Part shown: piece after piece, positions 44,201-58,040 of the stretch
Numbering within the stretch: position 1 is the first letter of the stretch
Layout of the letters: every line of letters begins with the position of its first letter
From: Mastigias papua
Lineage: Eukaryota; Cnidaria; Scyphozoa; Rhizostomeae; Mastigiidae
Assembly (NCBI GenBank): GCA_964019165.1
Contig: OZ025270.1
Span: 7,530,186 to 7,594,185, forward strand
Direction: 5' to 3'
Length of the DNA stretch: 64,000 nucleotides
Translations under genes and position numbers: made by a program
Notes under the pieces: model-generated
Seen by the model: only the letters and a program-made list of their open reading frames with translations
Told to the model about the DNA's origin: nothing
Database searches by the model: none

Positions 44201-47200
44201 CGCCCTTCTTCATTGCTGCTGTTCCCCCTCCAAATTTTCAGAGCTGACATAAACACTGCTCAAAATATAGTATGAAAATCGTGGAGAACATCCCAGAAAA
44301 CTTATAGCAAAAGAACGAGGAAAATTGCACTAGCAAACATTTACCTGCTCATCCCAGGAATGTTACCCCAGAAGTATCTTGCACGGTGCTGCGCAGAGAC
44401 ATCTTTGGCATCAATCATAACTGGATTGGATTGCAAAAATCTTGATATGACTTTTTTGTCCTCATGACGCATTCCAACTACATTCTCGAACAACCAGAAA
44501 AATGGCCTGTCTGAGCCATGATTTGGTTTGCAGTACATCATGATACGGAAAAATTCAAAGAACAAGCGACCAGACCCCTCTGAAAAAGATCGGGATTGTT
44601 AAGAGAAGTTAACAAACGACAAATGACTACTACAATTTATAAGTTCAGAATGTCAAATACTTTAAGAAAAACGTGAAACGTATTTAGAATATTTAAAGTA
44701 CTTTTTATTCCAAAATTCAAACATCAAGAGTATATGTTCGTTTCTGGTTATATTTTCCCGTTCACCTTTTGGTCATTATCTGACGTTATATACTCTCATG
44801 AGCATCGAACAAAAATACATTTTTAGCGCACCAAAAAATATCTCAGCCGAAAATACGCGAATAGTCTGTAGCTATTTTGTACTATAGGAAAAATATCTCT
44901 AGCTATTGGTACAGCATTGAAATACTACTATCACCATGTGAAATTCTTTTGCTATTGAAATGAACAGCTGCAAGACAAGGTATTGAGTTGATGTTGGATG
45001 TTGGAGCAACTTTTAACATATGTCTCAAAACGATAATGATGCCACTAGATGTAAATCTAGGGACACTGGGGCCATCCTTGTCAAACCATCTGTAGTGCTT
45101 TTAAAATTGCAGAAAATTTTTAACGGCACATTTTTCAATTTTCTAAAGCTATTTATTATATATGTAGCATCATGGCTTCAGTGAGCAAAAGAAAAGTATG
45201 AAAGTTATGGTGCTTAATATACATAATAATACATGTATTATGAATGCATGTTTTATGTGTTCTTTCGATTTCAAGGAATATGACTCTACCTAAATATCTA
45301 TGTCTTTAAAATGGCACATCTGTCCACTTTCTCCCTTACATATCGTTTTCTCTAGTAAAATGGCATTTCAGTTGTGCATGTCCACCATAACAATTACCAA
45401 ACCTCAGTCATTAATATTTTATTAAAAAGAAAATCAAATATAAATTCAGAAAAATTGTAAATGTGCTATACTATAGATGCGTCTAATATTAATGACACGG
45501 AAAAATATCGTTATAAATGACATAGCGTTATGAAATTGACATAATACCATATATGCCTTTTCTAGCTGGGTTTGCGATTGACAGATCATTGCACGGACTG
45601 CCACCAAGAACAACATCAAATGGACCAATCTCCTCAATCTAAACAACATCGTTTTATAAAATATCAGTTCGTATTAAAAATTGAAAATAAACAAGGTTTC
45701 TAACATGCAAATAACGACAATTTGTAGTAGCAATAGGGTAACATTGGAGAGCAAACACAAATCTAACACTGATAACTTGGAAAAGATGCAATAATAGTAG
45801 ACTAGAGTAGACTACAGTGGTGGTGCCATGGGGGTGGGGGGGGGGCTGAGGATTCCTAGAAACAATCTTCTTTCTAGTCACAAGTATAATCTTCGAAAAG
45901 CCAGGTCTACTAGTGACCTTCTAGCTTATGAAGTTCTTGTTTGGTCCTCTGCTCTAGAACCCTGCGATAATAACAGAATGATCTCTGCCAATATTTCTAC
46001 AGCCTTCCATTGAGTCTGGCACAAGGGGTTTCTCACTAAATACCAACGTTTGGTCTCAACCACAACCTCATTAAATTGATTGGTAGCTTTCTCTCTGACA
46101 ATTCTATTACAGTTAGAGTTGATGGCTTCCTTTCTAATCCTCTCTCAATCATCACTGGTATATCTCGGGGCTCTGTCATCCCTCCTGTGCTATTTATTCT
46201 CTTCATAAATGACCTGCCTTTCTCTACATCTTCTAGTACTTACTCCTTCACTTATGATACTTATCTAAGCTCATCTTTTTCACCAGATTCACAACACCTG
46301 GCCTGCACTAACATTGCACCCTACAGAGGCAACTAAGCTTCAGTTCTAACCAATGATTTGACAAATATGAAGAAGTGCGAGAAGGAAAACTTTTTTTTTA
46401 TTCACTCCATGAAAGACCACACAGGTTGTCATTTCACGTAAACCTCAACCTGATTTTCTACTTGTTTTCATGAGTGATACTGAACTGGACTTTTCGATCT
46501 TTTCGCAAAACTGGGTCCTCCTGTTTCGTACAATCTCACTAGGAAATCAAACGTTCGTTGCATCGATAAACACGCACCTTGAAAACTTTGTTTCATTTCC
46601 AGAGCCCGTCGCATTTTCTCATCTTCTTAGCAATTGACTATTTACGAATCCCAAATTTGTCATTCTCTGCAGCATTGCTCCCATGCCTGATCTGGTGCTT
46701 CCTCTGTCTTCTCGATAAAGCCCAGTCCAAAACCATTTTTCTGATTAACAATCTAAACCTCACCAGATCTATCTAGTCTCTTTTTCAGTGTCGTTTAGTT
46801 GTAGACCTTTCTATTCTTATCAATACCTTAACGGACATTATCCTCTGAAAATCAGGAATATTATTTGTGATCCACTCAGACATATGCCAACAACTAGAAG
46901 TTCTATCCACTCACATATTTTCCAAACTTCACTACCTAATCCACAAACTCTACCTCCATATATCATCATTCATTTCAAGAACTTGAAAACTACGGAACGT
47001 CTGACTTTCCTAATCTTTCTCATAGTGCTAGAAATTGTCATTTGAAGTCTAAAGATTTGCTTAAAAAATTACTTCATGCTGCTGTATTGAAGTGCGTGCC
47101 CACCAAAGGATGCGGTCCATAAGTGGTCATGATCCCCTTAAGTCTCCCCCCCCCCCAATCTGTGGCGGCTGGTGCAGCTTCTGGTAGTGTATTCACATAA

Positions 47201-50200
47201 TAGCATTGCAAGTTCGTTATTAACCTAACACTACATGTCAAAACCTGATCCATGGAGATGTAAAACACAATGAAATTATCACTCATACCATTTTTTCAGT
47301 AATCAATCTAACATCTCCTAGACATTTAATACAACCATTGTGCTGCACCTTGGTTACCTGAAAGTAGGGTTCAAATGATGACAAACTTGAATGGAAAAGC
47401 AAATTCGAAATGGAGGATTCAATGATTTCAATAAAACACAAACTAAGTAGTTTAGACATGCAGATAGAAAATATCATGATACTTTGATCAGTACTTGCAA
47501 AATATGTCAGATAGACAGTTGGGGATTAGACCACCGGCCAACGGACGATCGCCCAGTGGGCTCCCTGAAGTGGGGCCCAATTAAAAATACGGTCATAAAG
47601 GACTAAAGCTAATTAAATTTGTTCAATACTGTTGAATAGGTCTCGCAACTCAAAGGCATTGCAGCCACCTCTTAAAATAGAAACGTGGCCCTAGAAAGAG
47701 GAAATACGATTCACCTCGGTGAAAAGGGAGCCCCAGAGAGGGATCCAGGTCCATATTTGAGAGATAATCCGCGCCTGGTGATAGCTGGTGTGAAATGGAC
47801 AGGATAATCGATAATAGATATCCGAGTGAGTTGAGAAAAGGAACACGGCAGAAGGCTGAAATGCGAGGAAAAAAGAAAAGATACTAAGGAAGTAAGGGAG
47901 ACTGTCTTATACAATTTTGGATGAAAAGTACAAAGACAATGTTAGCGATAGTGATGACGATGAAGATAATGATGAGTGATGCAGTCAAATATAGCATTCA
48001 GTATACAATGACTCGATGACAATTAATACTGATCCGATGGAAACTAGAAGATCTGATGGGAAGTTTCTTCAATCACCAAACTTTTAAGCCAAAGGTCTAG
48101 TATTAAATCACATTGATTGTATTTCCCCAGCTTGCAAAACTGAAACGCTTCTGGGGAAACGCAGCTGTATTATAAACTTCAGTAAGACAGGCACAACGAA
48201 AACACGATCTTGATCTAGATTGAAATTTCTTTTCCTTTATTTCGACGCTGACAGAATTATTGAAGACATAACCGTATAAGGTATGGCCATGTAAGCAGAA
48301 GACATAACCACGTGACTAAACCATGCTTATTAGGATAAAGAACGTGTCGAGGCAACGCGTTTCATCTTCAGCTAGTAGGTATGTATCAAAAGGGTTTTAT
48401 ATAGAACCATTTGATAAAGAACATGCTGAATAAGGAATGAATATCACATACCATGTTTGCATTTTCATCGATTTCTGATGCATAGTAGACATCAACATCG
48501 AGCTCTAGCTGCTTTAATACAAGCAAACCTTCGAATGAAATTCGAATGCAGTTAAGAAGCTATCAAAGAGTATGAAGCAGACTGGTGCGGAAGGGATTCA
48601 ACGGGGTCACCAAAGCGCTCAAGGAAAAAATATTAGGCTAACAAACTATTTCATACTACAAAGGTGCTGCATTATATCTTCCTTTTAGAATATTTAAAAA
48701 AATTTCACGGAAATATTAATCATCAGCCATTGCTATCTGGACAAGCACCTGGTAACTTCCTTTTGTTCTAGTGACCCTACTATTCATCAGATACCATTGG
48801 GGCAAAAAGAAATCAACTGCAAACATAGAACCGACCGCGTAACCAATTGTGATTTTCTGATGCAAGAAATTAATGGCAGTGTGCGGCTGAGTTTTCCATG
48901 TTGCATTCCTACTTTGAGTTAGTTCTACGGAAGGGTTTCTGATGCTGCCGATGGCATTCTTAACTTACATACCATTTGAATACATAGATGAACATAGGAA
49001 ATATACTAAAACTAAATAGAAATGATGATTGGCTTGGAGAAAAAAAACGGAAAATTAAATGTATATGAACTTTTTGGCTTTCTTAGGTCTCAAAAATCCA
49101 GTACTGAATAGGGTTAACTCTTTGACCAGTACAGTACAACTCTATTACAAGCCATTTTTCTATACAAAAAACCATTTTCAATCATCTTACCAGAGGCTAG
49201 ACCATCAAACAATGATAACACTCGGACTGGCTTTCGCTCATGCAGCGGAACTGGAGGCACAACAGTCAAAGAAGGCTAAAACATGATTGGATAGTTATAC
49301 TACAAGTGTGTCACGTTACTAATAAGGAGAAAGCTTGATTGTTGAAGTGAGTGACTGAAGATGAAATTATTACGATTATTAAGGTGGTGACAATAGCAAT
49401 GATAATAGTAAAGATAATGATGACAAAGCTGATCATGATTATAACTGAATACAACAATTAAATAAAATAATTTTAACAATTATTATAGCTTAGTATAATA
49501 ACTATTATATTATATCAAAAACTCTTGGAGAAAATTTTAGGTGTCTATGAAAACAAATTAAGCCCGACGAATGGACATTACAAAAATACTAATGATAAGA
49601 ACCTATAAGTTGTTCGCTGCAATTTGAACGAAAAACGTTAGAGAAATTAAAGAGAAAAGTGCTAGCAGCTGATAATAAAGCTAAGGATAGGTGTAACTCA
49701 GCAAATATGCCAGGAAACATTTCTAAAAGCTGTAAAGAGGAGCAAACAATAGTACGAGAGTATAATTACAAATTCATCTTCATCATCAGATACGAATATC
49801 TCTCTGATTCGATCTTGCCAGTCTTCTCTTCTCTTTAAAAGGCGAATTGATTCACCAGAACACAAGAAACAGGTCCAATTGTCTCGCACTGAAATCTACA
49901 ATAAATAGTTTCATTTATGGTTGCACGATCGATTCATCAAATTGATCTTTAGTCACTTATAGGGAAAACAGTTATCTTCAGAAACTGCATAAAAACTGTT
50001 ATTCAAATTAATGGGCCTTTAGTTGATGAGTAGAATAGTAAGTAGAAGATAAAACCAAGATTGCGGAAAAGCAATACATAAACAATTTACTTAGAATCAA
50101 GGAGACAAACCTGCACTGCTGTGCCAGATCCACATAGCATATCAATGCAAACACCACAATAAGATCTAAATAGTAAAATCATCGATTATTCACCATATCT

Positions 50201-53200
50201 ACAAAATTTTTTATTGAAGTGAATATGAAACGTCAAAAAATGTTCCTAAATTGGATTGCCTTTATCAACTAGCTAGCCCAGAAAAGATGACAAACTGAAG
50301 TTAATGCATTAAAGGAATAAACAGACTTTATAGCAAATAAGAATACGAAAAGAGGGGAATAGCTTGGGACAAACGAAAAACCGACATGCCGTATAGAGCA
50401 AGACGTCAATTTAACGATCTAAAGAAAGTACAGCACACTGTTCTAAACATGGAGGGTCAAATAAGCTACAAATGTAAAGAAAAGCATGAACTGAACACAA
50501 ATATTATTGGCTGGTTAAATATACACAAATGCCTGAAAAAGAAAAAAAATGAGAGAAATAAATAGTAATATAATACAAACAAAATTCATGAATGATGAGA
50601 GATTCAAGAGTACCTGCAGCAACCAGGGGAATCACACATAAGAACTTCTTTTCCATCACTGCAAATACTACAATACATCTACAAAACCATGAAAATAATT
50701 CTGGAATTTAGGACAAAATTTTAAAATAATAGAAAAGCAAGCTGATTCTTTGATTTGGCCAAGGTCAACAAAGTCTATTGCTTGCATTTTCCTTTTGGGT
50801 CGGGGGATTAAACATCCAGTTAACGTCTAAATGCTGCCGTAAATGTTTTCGTAACAAAAAAAGTGGAATGGAATTCGAACAAAACAGACGTAAACGATGG
50901 ATGTCACAAAGATAAACTAAAACGAAACAGAAACAAGATTTATACACAGGAGAGCAGATAAAGTAGCAAGTTTTCCATGGGACAAAAAATGCCACTATGA
51001 TAAGAAAACTTCTTGTTCGAATAGTTTCTTGTAGAGAGATAGAGTTGAAAATTTCTTACAAAGAAGGGAAACTGAATGATAAGGCAAAGCAAACGATTGA
51101 TGTTTGCAGGCAAATAATATTAACATATCGAACAAATTTTGGCGTTTGCAAGAGACATTATGAGGGTTTGATACTGATAAAAGCCTTACTTGTGATCCAT
51201 CCTCATCAAATAAATAAGATCCTTCACAAAATGCTTCCTGTGAATGTGAGACAAAACAACCAAATCAAACCATGCAGATAAGAAATCAAGGGATAATTTT
51301 GTAACCAGCAGACGAGCAAGTAATGTGCGAGGTACTAACCTTACATTCTTCACACAAACCACCTTCAAACAATGGATGTGGAATTGATACCTTAGTGTCT
51401 CCACAACCGAGACATAAGCCTGAAATACAAAAAGTAGCAAAATTCCTTGTAATGCATTCAGGGTAAGGATTCAAGGACATGGCCTAAAACATAACGAGTC
51501 CATTTGTGAAGAATTTTCACAATCACAAGAACTGTACATAATGTAGGCGAACAAAAGAGACTCACTCTCAATGCTCCGTTTTCCATTGCAAACGTCATCA
51601 AAAAGGGCTAAAAGAAGTCAAAACAATGTAATGCAATTCAATAGACATTGAAAAACAAACATTAGTATTATTGATGACAACTAAAAATCCTGAATGACCA
51701 GTCAAACCTCGAAGAAAACAAGCTTATGTCAAACTCGGGATTTATGCACTATAAGGAAAATGAACACAGTTCCTCGTCACTTCTGAACAAAGCTTTCTAC
51801 TTATTGCGATATACCTCAGTCCTTAATAAGTTCGATATGTGTTTGCTCGTAAACATCGCTAAGCCTCGTGCAAATATGGTTATCCAGCCGTGGAAATAAT
51901 AGCCTAACCCTTTCGAACAGGCTTCATTGACATTCATAGGATCTTCTGAATTCATTTGGGTTGATCAAAAACAGAGCGTCAAAAATTGACGATATAGCAG
52001 TTTCTAAGCTGCGCTTAGAACTAAGCTGTTTAAATTTTGAAGCATAGAAAAAGAAAAAGAAGAAAAACACATGGCAAGCTTGCCTAACATCAATGCAACC
52101 CAATCAGATTCGACTGTAGAAATGCACAACGTATAATTATCGCTATTCTAGCATGCATTTTAATACACATGAAAAAATACAGCAAAAACTGCTTATTCTT
52201 TTTGAAAATTCCACACAAGGCTATAAATCACCTTTGACATCTTCAGCTAGGGTTGGGTTTGAGATGGGCTGTCCAAACCTGTTTTTATCATCATTTCTGT
52301 AGACTTTAATAGGATGATGCTTATGATGATCAAGTTTTCGCTTTTTAACCTCATTATTACTGTCATTCTCATCCTCGTCGGATGACGACGATTCATCGTC
52401 TTCTGAAAGAACAAGAGAGCATTGCGTTAAGGTTTACATAAACAAATGGCTACAAAAAATACAGGCAACTCAAAGCCAGACAAGACATTCCAGTGTTGCA
52501 CTGTCTCATAAAATGATTAGCTCGCATGAACTACGAATTCGGAGCCTATAACCAACAGAACATAAAATTCACCTAAGTTTTCATACTTAGCCGCTGATGT
52601 ACATAATAAGCTCTTTGAGAGGGCATAATCGGGTTTAATACATTACGGATTCTTGTTTGGATTGCGGCATATCAATATGACAGGTTTTTGTTCTTTCATG
52701 TCTTGCTACATATTCGTCTCAAGGTCAAACCATATTCCTACAGAATACTTTCTCATATTACTTTCCTTCCTGGAGAGCTCTTTACTGACAGGGGCAAAAC
52801 AAACTTAACGAACAAAGGATTAAGTACTAAGTCTTGGAAACTAGAGATTTCAATACTGGAAAGTATCAAGCTGACTGGCTTTTGCATCTAATGCGTAGTG
52901 AACCATTCAATATCGAAATGTCTGTAGTACAGTAGAAAACGAGTTCTTTGAAGTTATCTAAACCCACTTAAACAAGGAATCGAGAGCATTGAACCTATAG
53001 AAGATGATAGTCCGATTGAAAATTGAACCAACTTCATTCATTATAAGTTGAAAGTCAAATCAGGTCCATATCCAGGGGGTGGCCTAAGGGCATGCTCCCT
53101 CTGGAGTTTTGAAAAGCTACTTTGTACCTTCCTCAAAAACCAGGACATTTTTCATCTTTCCCCCAGTTGTTCGACTTAAACCCAAATTATGTAATTCAGT

Positions 53201-56200
53201 ACATTCTGAATCCCGCTGGGAGGCGTGCAATGCTCCCAGGCCTCCCAGCTGATTGACAGTCGCTAAGCTCAGATTATCTGCGCCCCCCTGACAAAATCAT
53301 ACTGGTTACGGCCCTGTGCCAAATACGGGCTGAAGTCTTCAGCTCCACACTGAGAAATCAAAGAAGATATAAAACATGAGATGAATGAAAATACCAAAAT
53401 CAAATCTAAGCAAACCTAAGGAATTTGGAATTAATCCATTAATCCCCAATGGTTCAAACGCATTATTGGCCCAATCAATTAAAACCTCCAATCTCTGTTC
53501 TTCAGCTTCCTTGGTTCCTCCAACTGGTAGACCAATCTTTGATGCTCTCTTAGCGGCTAACTGAAACGTACAAAAGGGTCTTAATATTCATAAAGCTAAC
53601 AAACTTGTTATGAATAATTTATAACTATTGTAATTTCAAGGTTAATTCGTATTTTAGCAAAACTAGGTAAAAATTACGGCATAAATAAGAAACGCATTCC
53701 TAATTATTTTCATGGTTAATCTTTTAAAATTGGAGCAGTAGGTCGACGTGAAGAACTTACAATGATAAATGGGAGGCACAGACTTAGCGAATAAAAAGAA
53801 GAAAATTCTAAGTGACTAATTCACATATCCAGTACCAACCAGCAGAGCTAAACATGGCGCTGTGTCGCAAAATTTAACATGTGTTCAGATCTAAAAATGA
53901 GGAAAAAGGTTCCACACAACTGTCAGCATGATGAAGGGCTCTAAAATGCGGACGCCTGCTTGGTACCGAAACACTATTTAAGAGGCAGCGGATGAACATT
54001 ATCCATCATAAATGCTCAAAATAACAAAAGAAAGTCATACCTCTAGAGCCTCTCTAATACCCTTTTTGTAAATGCCTCTCATCCTATTTGGAGTATACTT
54101 CACTTTGAAGTCTATGAAGTGCACTAGATTCGTATTAAGGACCTAGAAAATGACATTAAAACAACAATCAATATCAAGTTAGTTATCTCTCCTATTCCTA
54201 CCATTCATGACCTCCAATAAACCACTATTGGGAGCACCAGACTGGATAATATATTAATTTATCTTGCAGTGATAAAACGGTTTTGTGAAGTGATTAACAG
54301 TAAAAGTTCAAAGTGATTAAACCATCTAACTCTCTACAAGTGTACTTACACGATTTTTGTAGCAAAAGTCCACCCCTTTCCACTGAGCTATCAATTTGAA
54401 TATCAATTTCGATCACTACTCAGTGTTTGTGGCGAACTGACGTCGCTCAAATTAAAAGCAAAACTAATAGGGGTGGTCACAGAATCTGACTTAAGGGTTC
54501 CGCCCAATACCCTCTTTTTCAGTAAAATGTGCAGCGATGAATTTTCCATATAGCTAGGTATGCCGGATGATATAATGATCAATCCATGCTCCAAAGCAAA
54601 CAGAATACTGTTTACAGTGAACAATAAAATTCTTCACTAAACGATAATAAAGACAACTGAATGGAAAAAAATCAAAAAACAGAAGAATTTAAGAAAAACT
54701 ACAACAGGTCTATGATATCTTGTAGTACAACCGAAAGGTGTAGTAAGTGATAGAAAGTTATTACGGAGTGTCCCAAAGTCTCTTAGAGAAAGGCAAGAAC
54801 GCTCACTGTGGAGTAACTTGCAAATCACATCAATAGGACACCAGAATCCAGAAAAAGTCACGGGTCCATGGTTCTGACCCAGAGGAAAATTTTGTTCTTT
54901 ATGTCGTATTTGAGGAAGGTTTTAAGATTTGCATTGTCAATCCAGTTTCAGAAAAGTTTTCATATTATGCGACATCGATTGTGAAAGGCATAGCCCGTTT
55001 ACAGTTAAAGCTTCTGAGACATACCCAAAATAGAGTTTAAAAACTTCGGCTAGTCTTGACGGTCTTAAAAGAGGAAGGTTTATGATGAAGATTTGACAGC
55101 CGGAGGAAGGTTGGGTATTTTTTGGACTCTGTAGGACACCAGTTAGTACAGAACATAATACTGTGTGGCAATTTACAATTGATACAAGATGAATGTAAGG
55201 AAGTTCAGAAAGAGATTACTTTTATTAGCTAAGACCATTGCCCTCTACCTACTTAGATATGATGGGGCTCATTCTTCAGCTATGGCTTCAGATCTCCAAA
55301 ACCTGTTGATAATCCGGGGGTTAAGGAACTTATATACCGGGTAAGTGATTATATCTAATGATTCTTCGTGCTAAAAACTGCGACTAACGACAGCACAAGA
55401 GTACATGACACGTCTTCAATGCACAATATGACACCAAAAATAACACACCTGTGATACAATTTGAAAAGCATAAACATGCTGTTATAGTAGCAACATACAG
55501 CGTATTTAAACTTTAACTGGCAATAAAGATCATGAAATAAAATCATCTGCATCATTCTGATCGCCATAAATGAACGCTACAATACAATACAATACAATAC
55601 AATACAATACAATACAATACAATATAATGCAATACAATACAACATATAGTTGGAATTACAAAACATGCAAGCGTCTTCCTTTTTCTTTACAATTAAGCAC
55701 CATGTCTGAATCAACATACCTCGGAAACCTTGTGATCACCAAACCATCTCACCCAATGACAATGTTCCAGGGGTGGGCGCTGCAATGCTTCTTTGTATGT
55801 AATTACAAGGCCAGGCCACCAATCAAAACCTTTTAGTTTGCCAAATATCATGTCTTTAACACCGAATTCTTCCTAAAATCATAATTAGCATCTAAAGGTA
55901 TCGCTTTCAAAAAAGGTGTAGAAAAGTTCAGTTCACAAGTAAGGAAAATGTTTTCTAGAGAGACGACTTGACATAGGGAAAAGGATAATTCAAAGAAAAT
56001 TATTGTCAAGTCCTCTATAGAAAATGGAATAGTTACAACAAACCTTAACTTTCTCTTCATTATTTTCACCATTTTCCATTGATACACATGGTGTTGACGT
56101 GGCTAGTGGTGTTTGCTCCAAAACATCTACTGTTTTCCCTACAGTTAAATCTTTCCCGCCATTACAATCGTTTGCTACAGTCTCTTCCTGTTGCTTCTGC

Positions 56201-57599
56201 TCCTTGATGTCAGTTATGACAACTAAACTGCTCTCGTTTTCCAAAGAAACTTTGGTATTCTTACCAATGTCATCTACTTTAGAGGCTGTATCATTGAATT
56301 TCAATTTTCGCTTGCAGCTTGCTTCACTTATGTTGACTCTAATAGTGAATAATATTCACAGACCAGTCGGTATTGCACAATACAATCTTTGTACCAGACA
56401 ATCAGAAAATGTACTTTTCCTATTTTAACTTTTATTCGTTTACTTTGCATATGACATGGCATATTCAAACGTTTAAAATGAGATGATACATGCCGAGACA
56501 ATAGGAGTCATATTGTTAATAGTCCTATGCATATAATGAAGCCAAAATCTTGACACTTTATGGGTAGAATTTTTATCAGTGGCTTCCCTACGGGGTGGAC
56601 TGGGGTTCACATCTGATTCATTGTACAACAACATACAAAAATAGAAAAAACTGTGTTGATCCTGTCCAACCCAGGTATCCCAGAGATTGATTTTCTAATT
56701 CTGTCAAGTCCATGGAAAACACATTTATGTCAATGTCTCAAGATTATTTAGAAAGTTTAATAAATTTCAGCATCAAAATAGACCTAATTGATAAAATTAA
56801 ACTAGACTCTTTAGTGGAAATATTCAGAACAAACAGTAATTCAAATCTTCCATTGCAAAATTAAAATGTGAGGACATGTATATGAGAAATTTGGATTTAT
56901 TCAACAAACATTTTTTCACAATAAGGGTGTTGCCCATGCCCCTCTAGCTTCTGCTGGGTGTGTTGCACCCAAGTATATTTTGTCTGTGAATGCCACTGAT
57001 TTACAAAGTATCAAATCACACTAACCCATTCTTTGAAGGCTTTTTCTTGTATAATTCACTTGAGATAGAATCCATTTCATGCATCTTTCTTTCTTTGCTA
57101 CTCTAGAGTATCAAGGTTATAAAACCATTTATCAGGCTTTGTGAAAGTCAAACTATGCCTAATCTCTAATCCTAATCTACAACAGTTGGCTGGCATTTGC
57201 ACTTGAGCCCTTCTTAGATTATTTCATCTCATTACTCACTTGGAGTATTTCACTTATTCACTTAGAGTATTTCACTCTTAATCAAATCATTTGATCAGCA
57301 GTCATCTGCACAAAGGTTGCATAAATGAAATAAAAAGGAATTCAACACAAAATGTCAAAAAAACTATATCAACAATTATGCAATCATGATGTACAAAACA
57401 AACAGTTTGTTGGTACAATTACCTTCTCAACAGTACAATTTCTTCTAGGAACCCACTGCATAGACAAAATTAAGCACAAAGTTATATAAAAAGTCATATT
57501 TAATTGTTGCAATGTCCACTGATTAGTGATGTCAAAACAAGCAAATGATTAAGTCAATAATCTAGCAAAATCTCTAACCTGCCAAAGCTCCATGCACAT
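41272..57599 (-). CDS. DNMT3: De novo DNA (cytosine-5) methyltransferase DNMT3, 22 exons
   Basis: Exons in transcript order: 57579-57599, 57423-57455, 57026-57102, 56044-56338, 55720-55872, 54041-54142, 53416-53560, 52232-52402, 51566-51607, 51340-51419, 51190-51237, 50614-50678, 50111-50165, 49770-49895, 49191-49275, 48452-48528, 47289-47357, 45548-45638, 44345-44579, 42638-42713, 41687-41820, 41272-41431; 779 aa, frame continuous. Nuclear enzyme transferring methyl from S-adenosylmethionine to cytosine. PWWP about 143-227 (WWP 160-162) reads H3K36 methylation; ADD zinc-finger domain about 334-470 reads unmodified H3K4; catalytic domain 488-775 with FDG 494-496, SPCN (nucleophile Cys564), ENVV from 610, RARYFWGN 644-651, and the target-recognition Arg in NMGR. 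Human DNMT3A and 3B are 912 and 853 aa; the shortfall is N-terminal. The first three small exons fit splice sites and phase but have no recognised homology. Confidence 0.93.
44750..44880. mobile_element. Partial copy of the CTTCACTATAGC-family MITE
   Basis: The segment around TTCACCTTTTGGTCATTATCTG, then ATACTCTCATGAGC, closely parallels 40734-40775 in the element at 40508-40835. It lies in a DNMT3 intron. Ends are not defined. Confidence 0.55.
45850..47085 (+). pseudogene. Decayed LINE (CR1/Jockey-type reverse transcriptase) in a DNMT3 intron
   Basis: Broken frames in order match a non-LTR reverse transcriptase: [16 protein letters not shown], then [39 protein letters not shown], a palm motif read as [10 protein letters not shown] (the catalytic FADD pair is lost), and C-terminal [16 protein letters not shown] and [11 protein letters not shown]. 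Several frameshifts and stops separate these blocks. Plus strand, opposite to DNMT3. Confidence 0.8.
53061..53316. mobile_element. hAT-type MITE in a DNMT3 intron
   Basis: 256 bp with ends CAGGTCCATATCCAGGGGG and (reverse complement) CAGGGCCGTAACCAG. Flanking octamers AGTCAAAT and TGCCAAAT agree at 6 of 8 positions, consistent with an old 8-bp duplication. Confidence 0.6.
55579..55642. repeat. (AATAC)n pentanucleotide repeat
   Basis: About twelve copies of AATAC with two imperfect units, in the DNMT3 intron after the first PWWP exon. Confidence 0.95.
56577..56998. mobile_element. Possible hAT-type element in a DNMT3 intron
   Basis: Left end CAGTGGCTTCCC and right end GCCACTG are inverted; subterminal G/C-rich blocks (CTACGGGGTGGACTGGGG; GTTGCCCATGCCCCTC) resemble other hAT MITEs. 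The flanking octamers agree at only 5 of 8 positions. Confidence 0.4.
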
Positions 57600-58040
57600 T
57601 AAAATAACAAATAAACTTGACTGAACATTTAAGAAAGTGGCTAAAACTCTACCTGACAAAAGTTTGTATGACATGGAACTATAGATGAAACTAACATATA
57701 CCTTTTTGTTCCATTTTCTGAAATTAACTCTGATAAAATCCTGGCATCAACATGGCATGACAAATTAAAGCTGATCTTTATTTATACATACAATCATTTT
57801 CTTGAAGTACAATTTTCAAACCTTTTACAAAATTATCAAACAGAACAAATTGCAGCAAAAAATTTTAGATAAGCTCTATATACTAGATCAGTTCAAAGCT
57901 ATCCTTTATAAAGAGTTGCACAAAAAACACACTTGTATGAGTCAATGGTCTTTTGCAACAGTCTTTCAATGACTATTGAAAACTTCTTGATAATTATCAA
58001 AGGATGATATAAAACGTTTATAACAAGTACAATACATTTT

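Noticed and set aside
47500..47960. Possible transposon end near GGGGATTAGACCACCGG
   Set aside because: I could not find a matching inverted end or a target duplication.
57634..57780. Exon-like segments upstream of the DNMT3 start, the first encoding FNLSCHVDARILSELISENG
   Set aside because: They have acceptor and donor sites, but carrying their frame forward hits a stop in the exon at 57423-57455, so they cannot be coding in the same transcript. They could be untranslated leader.
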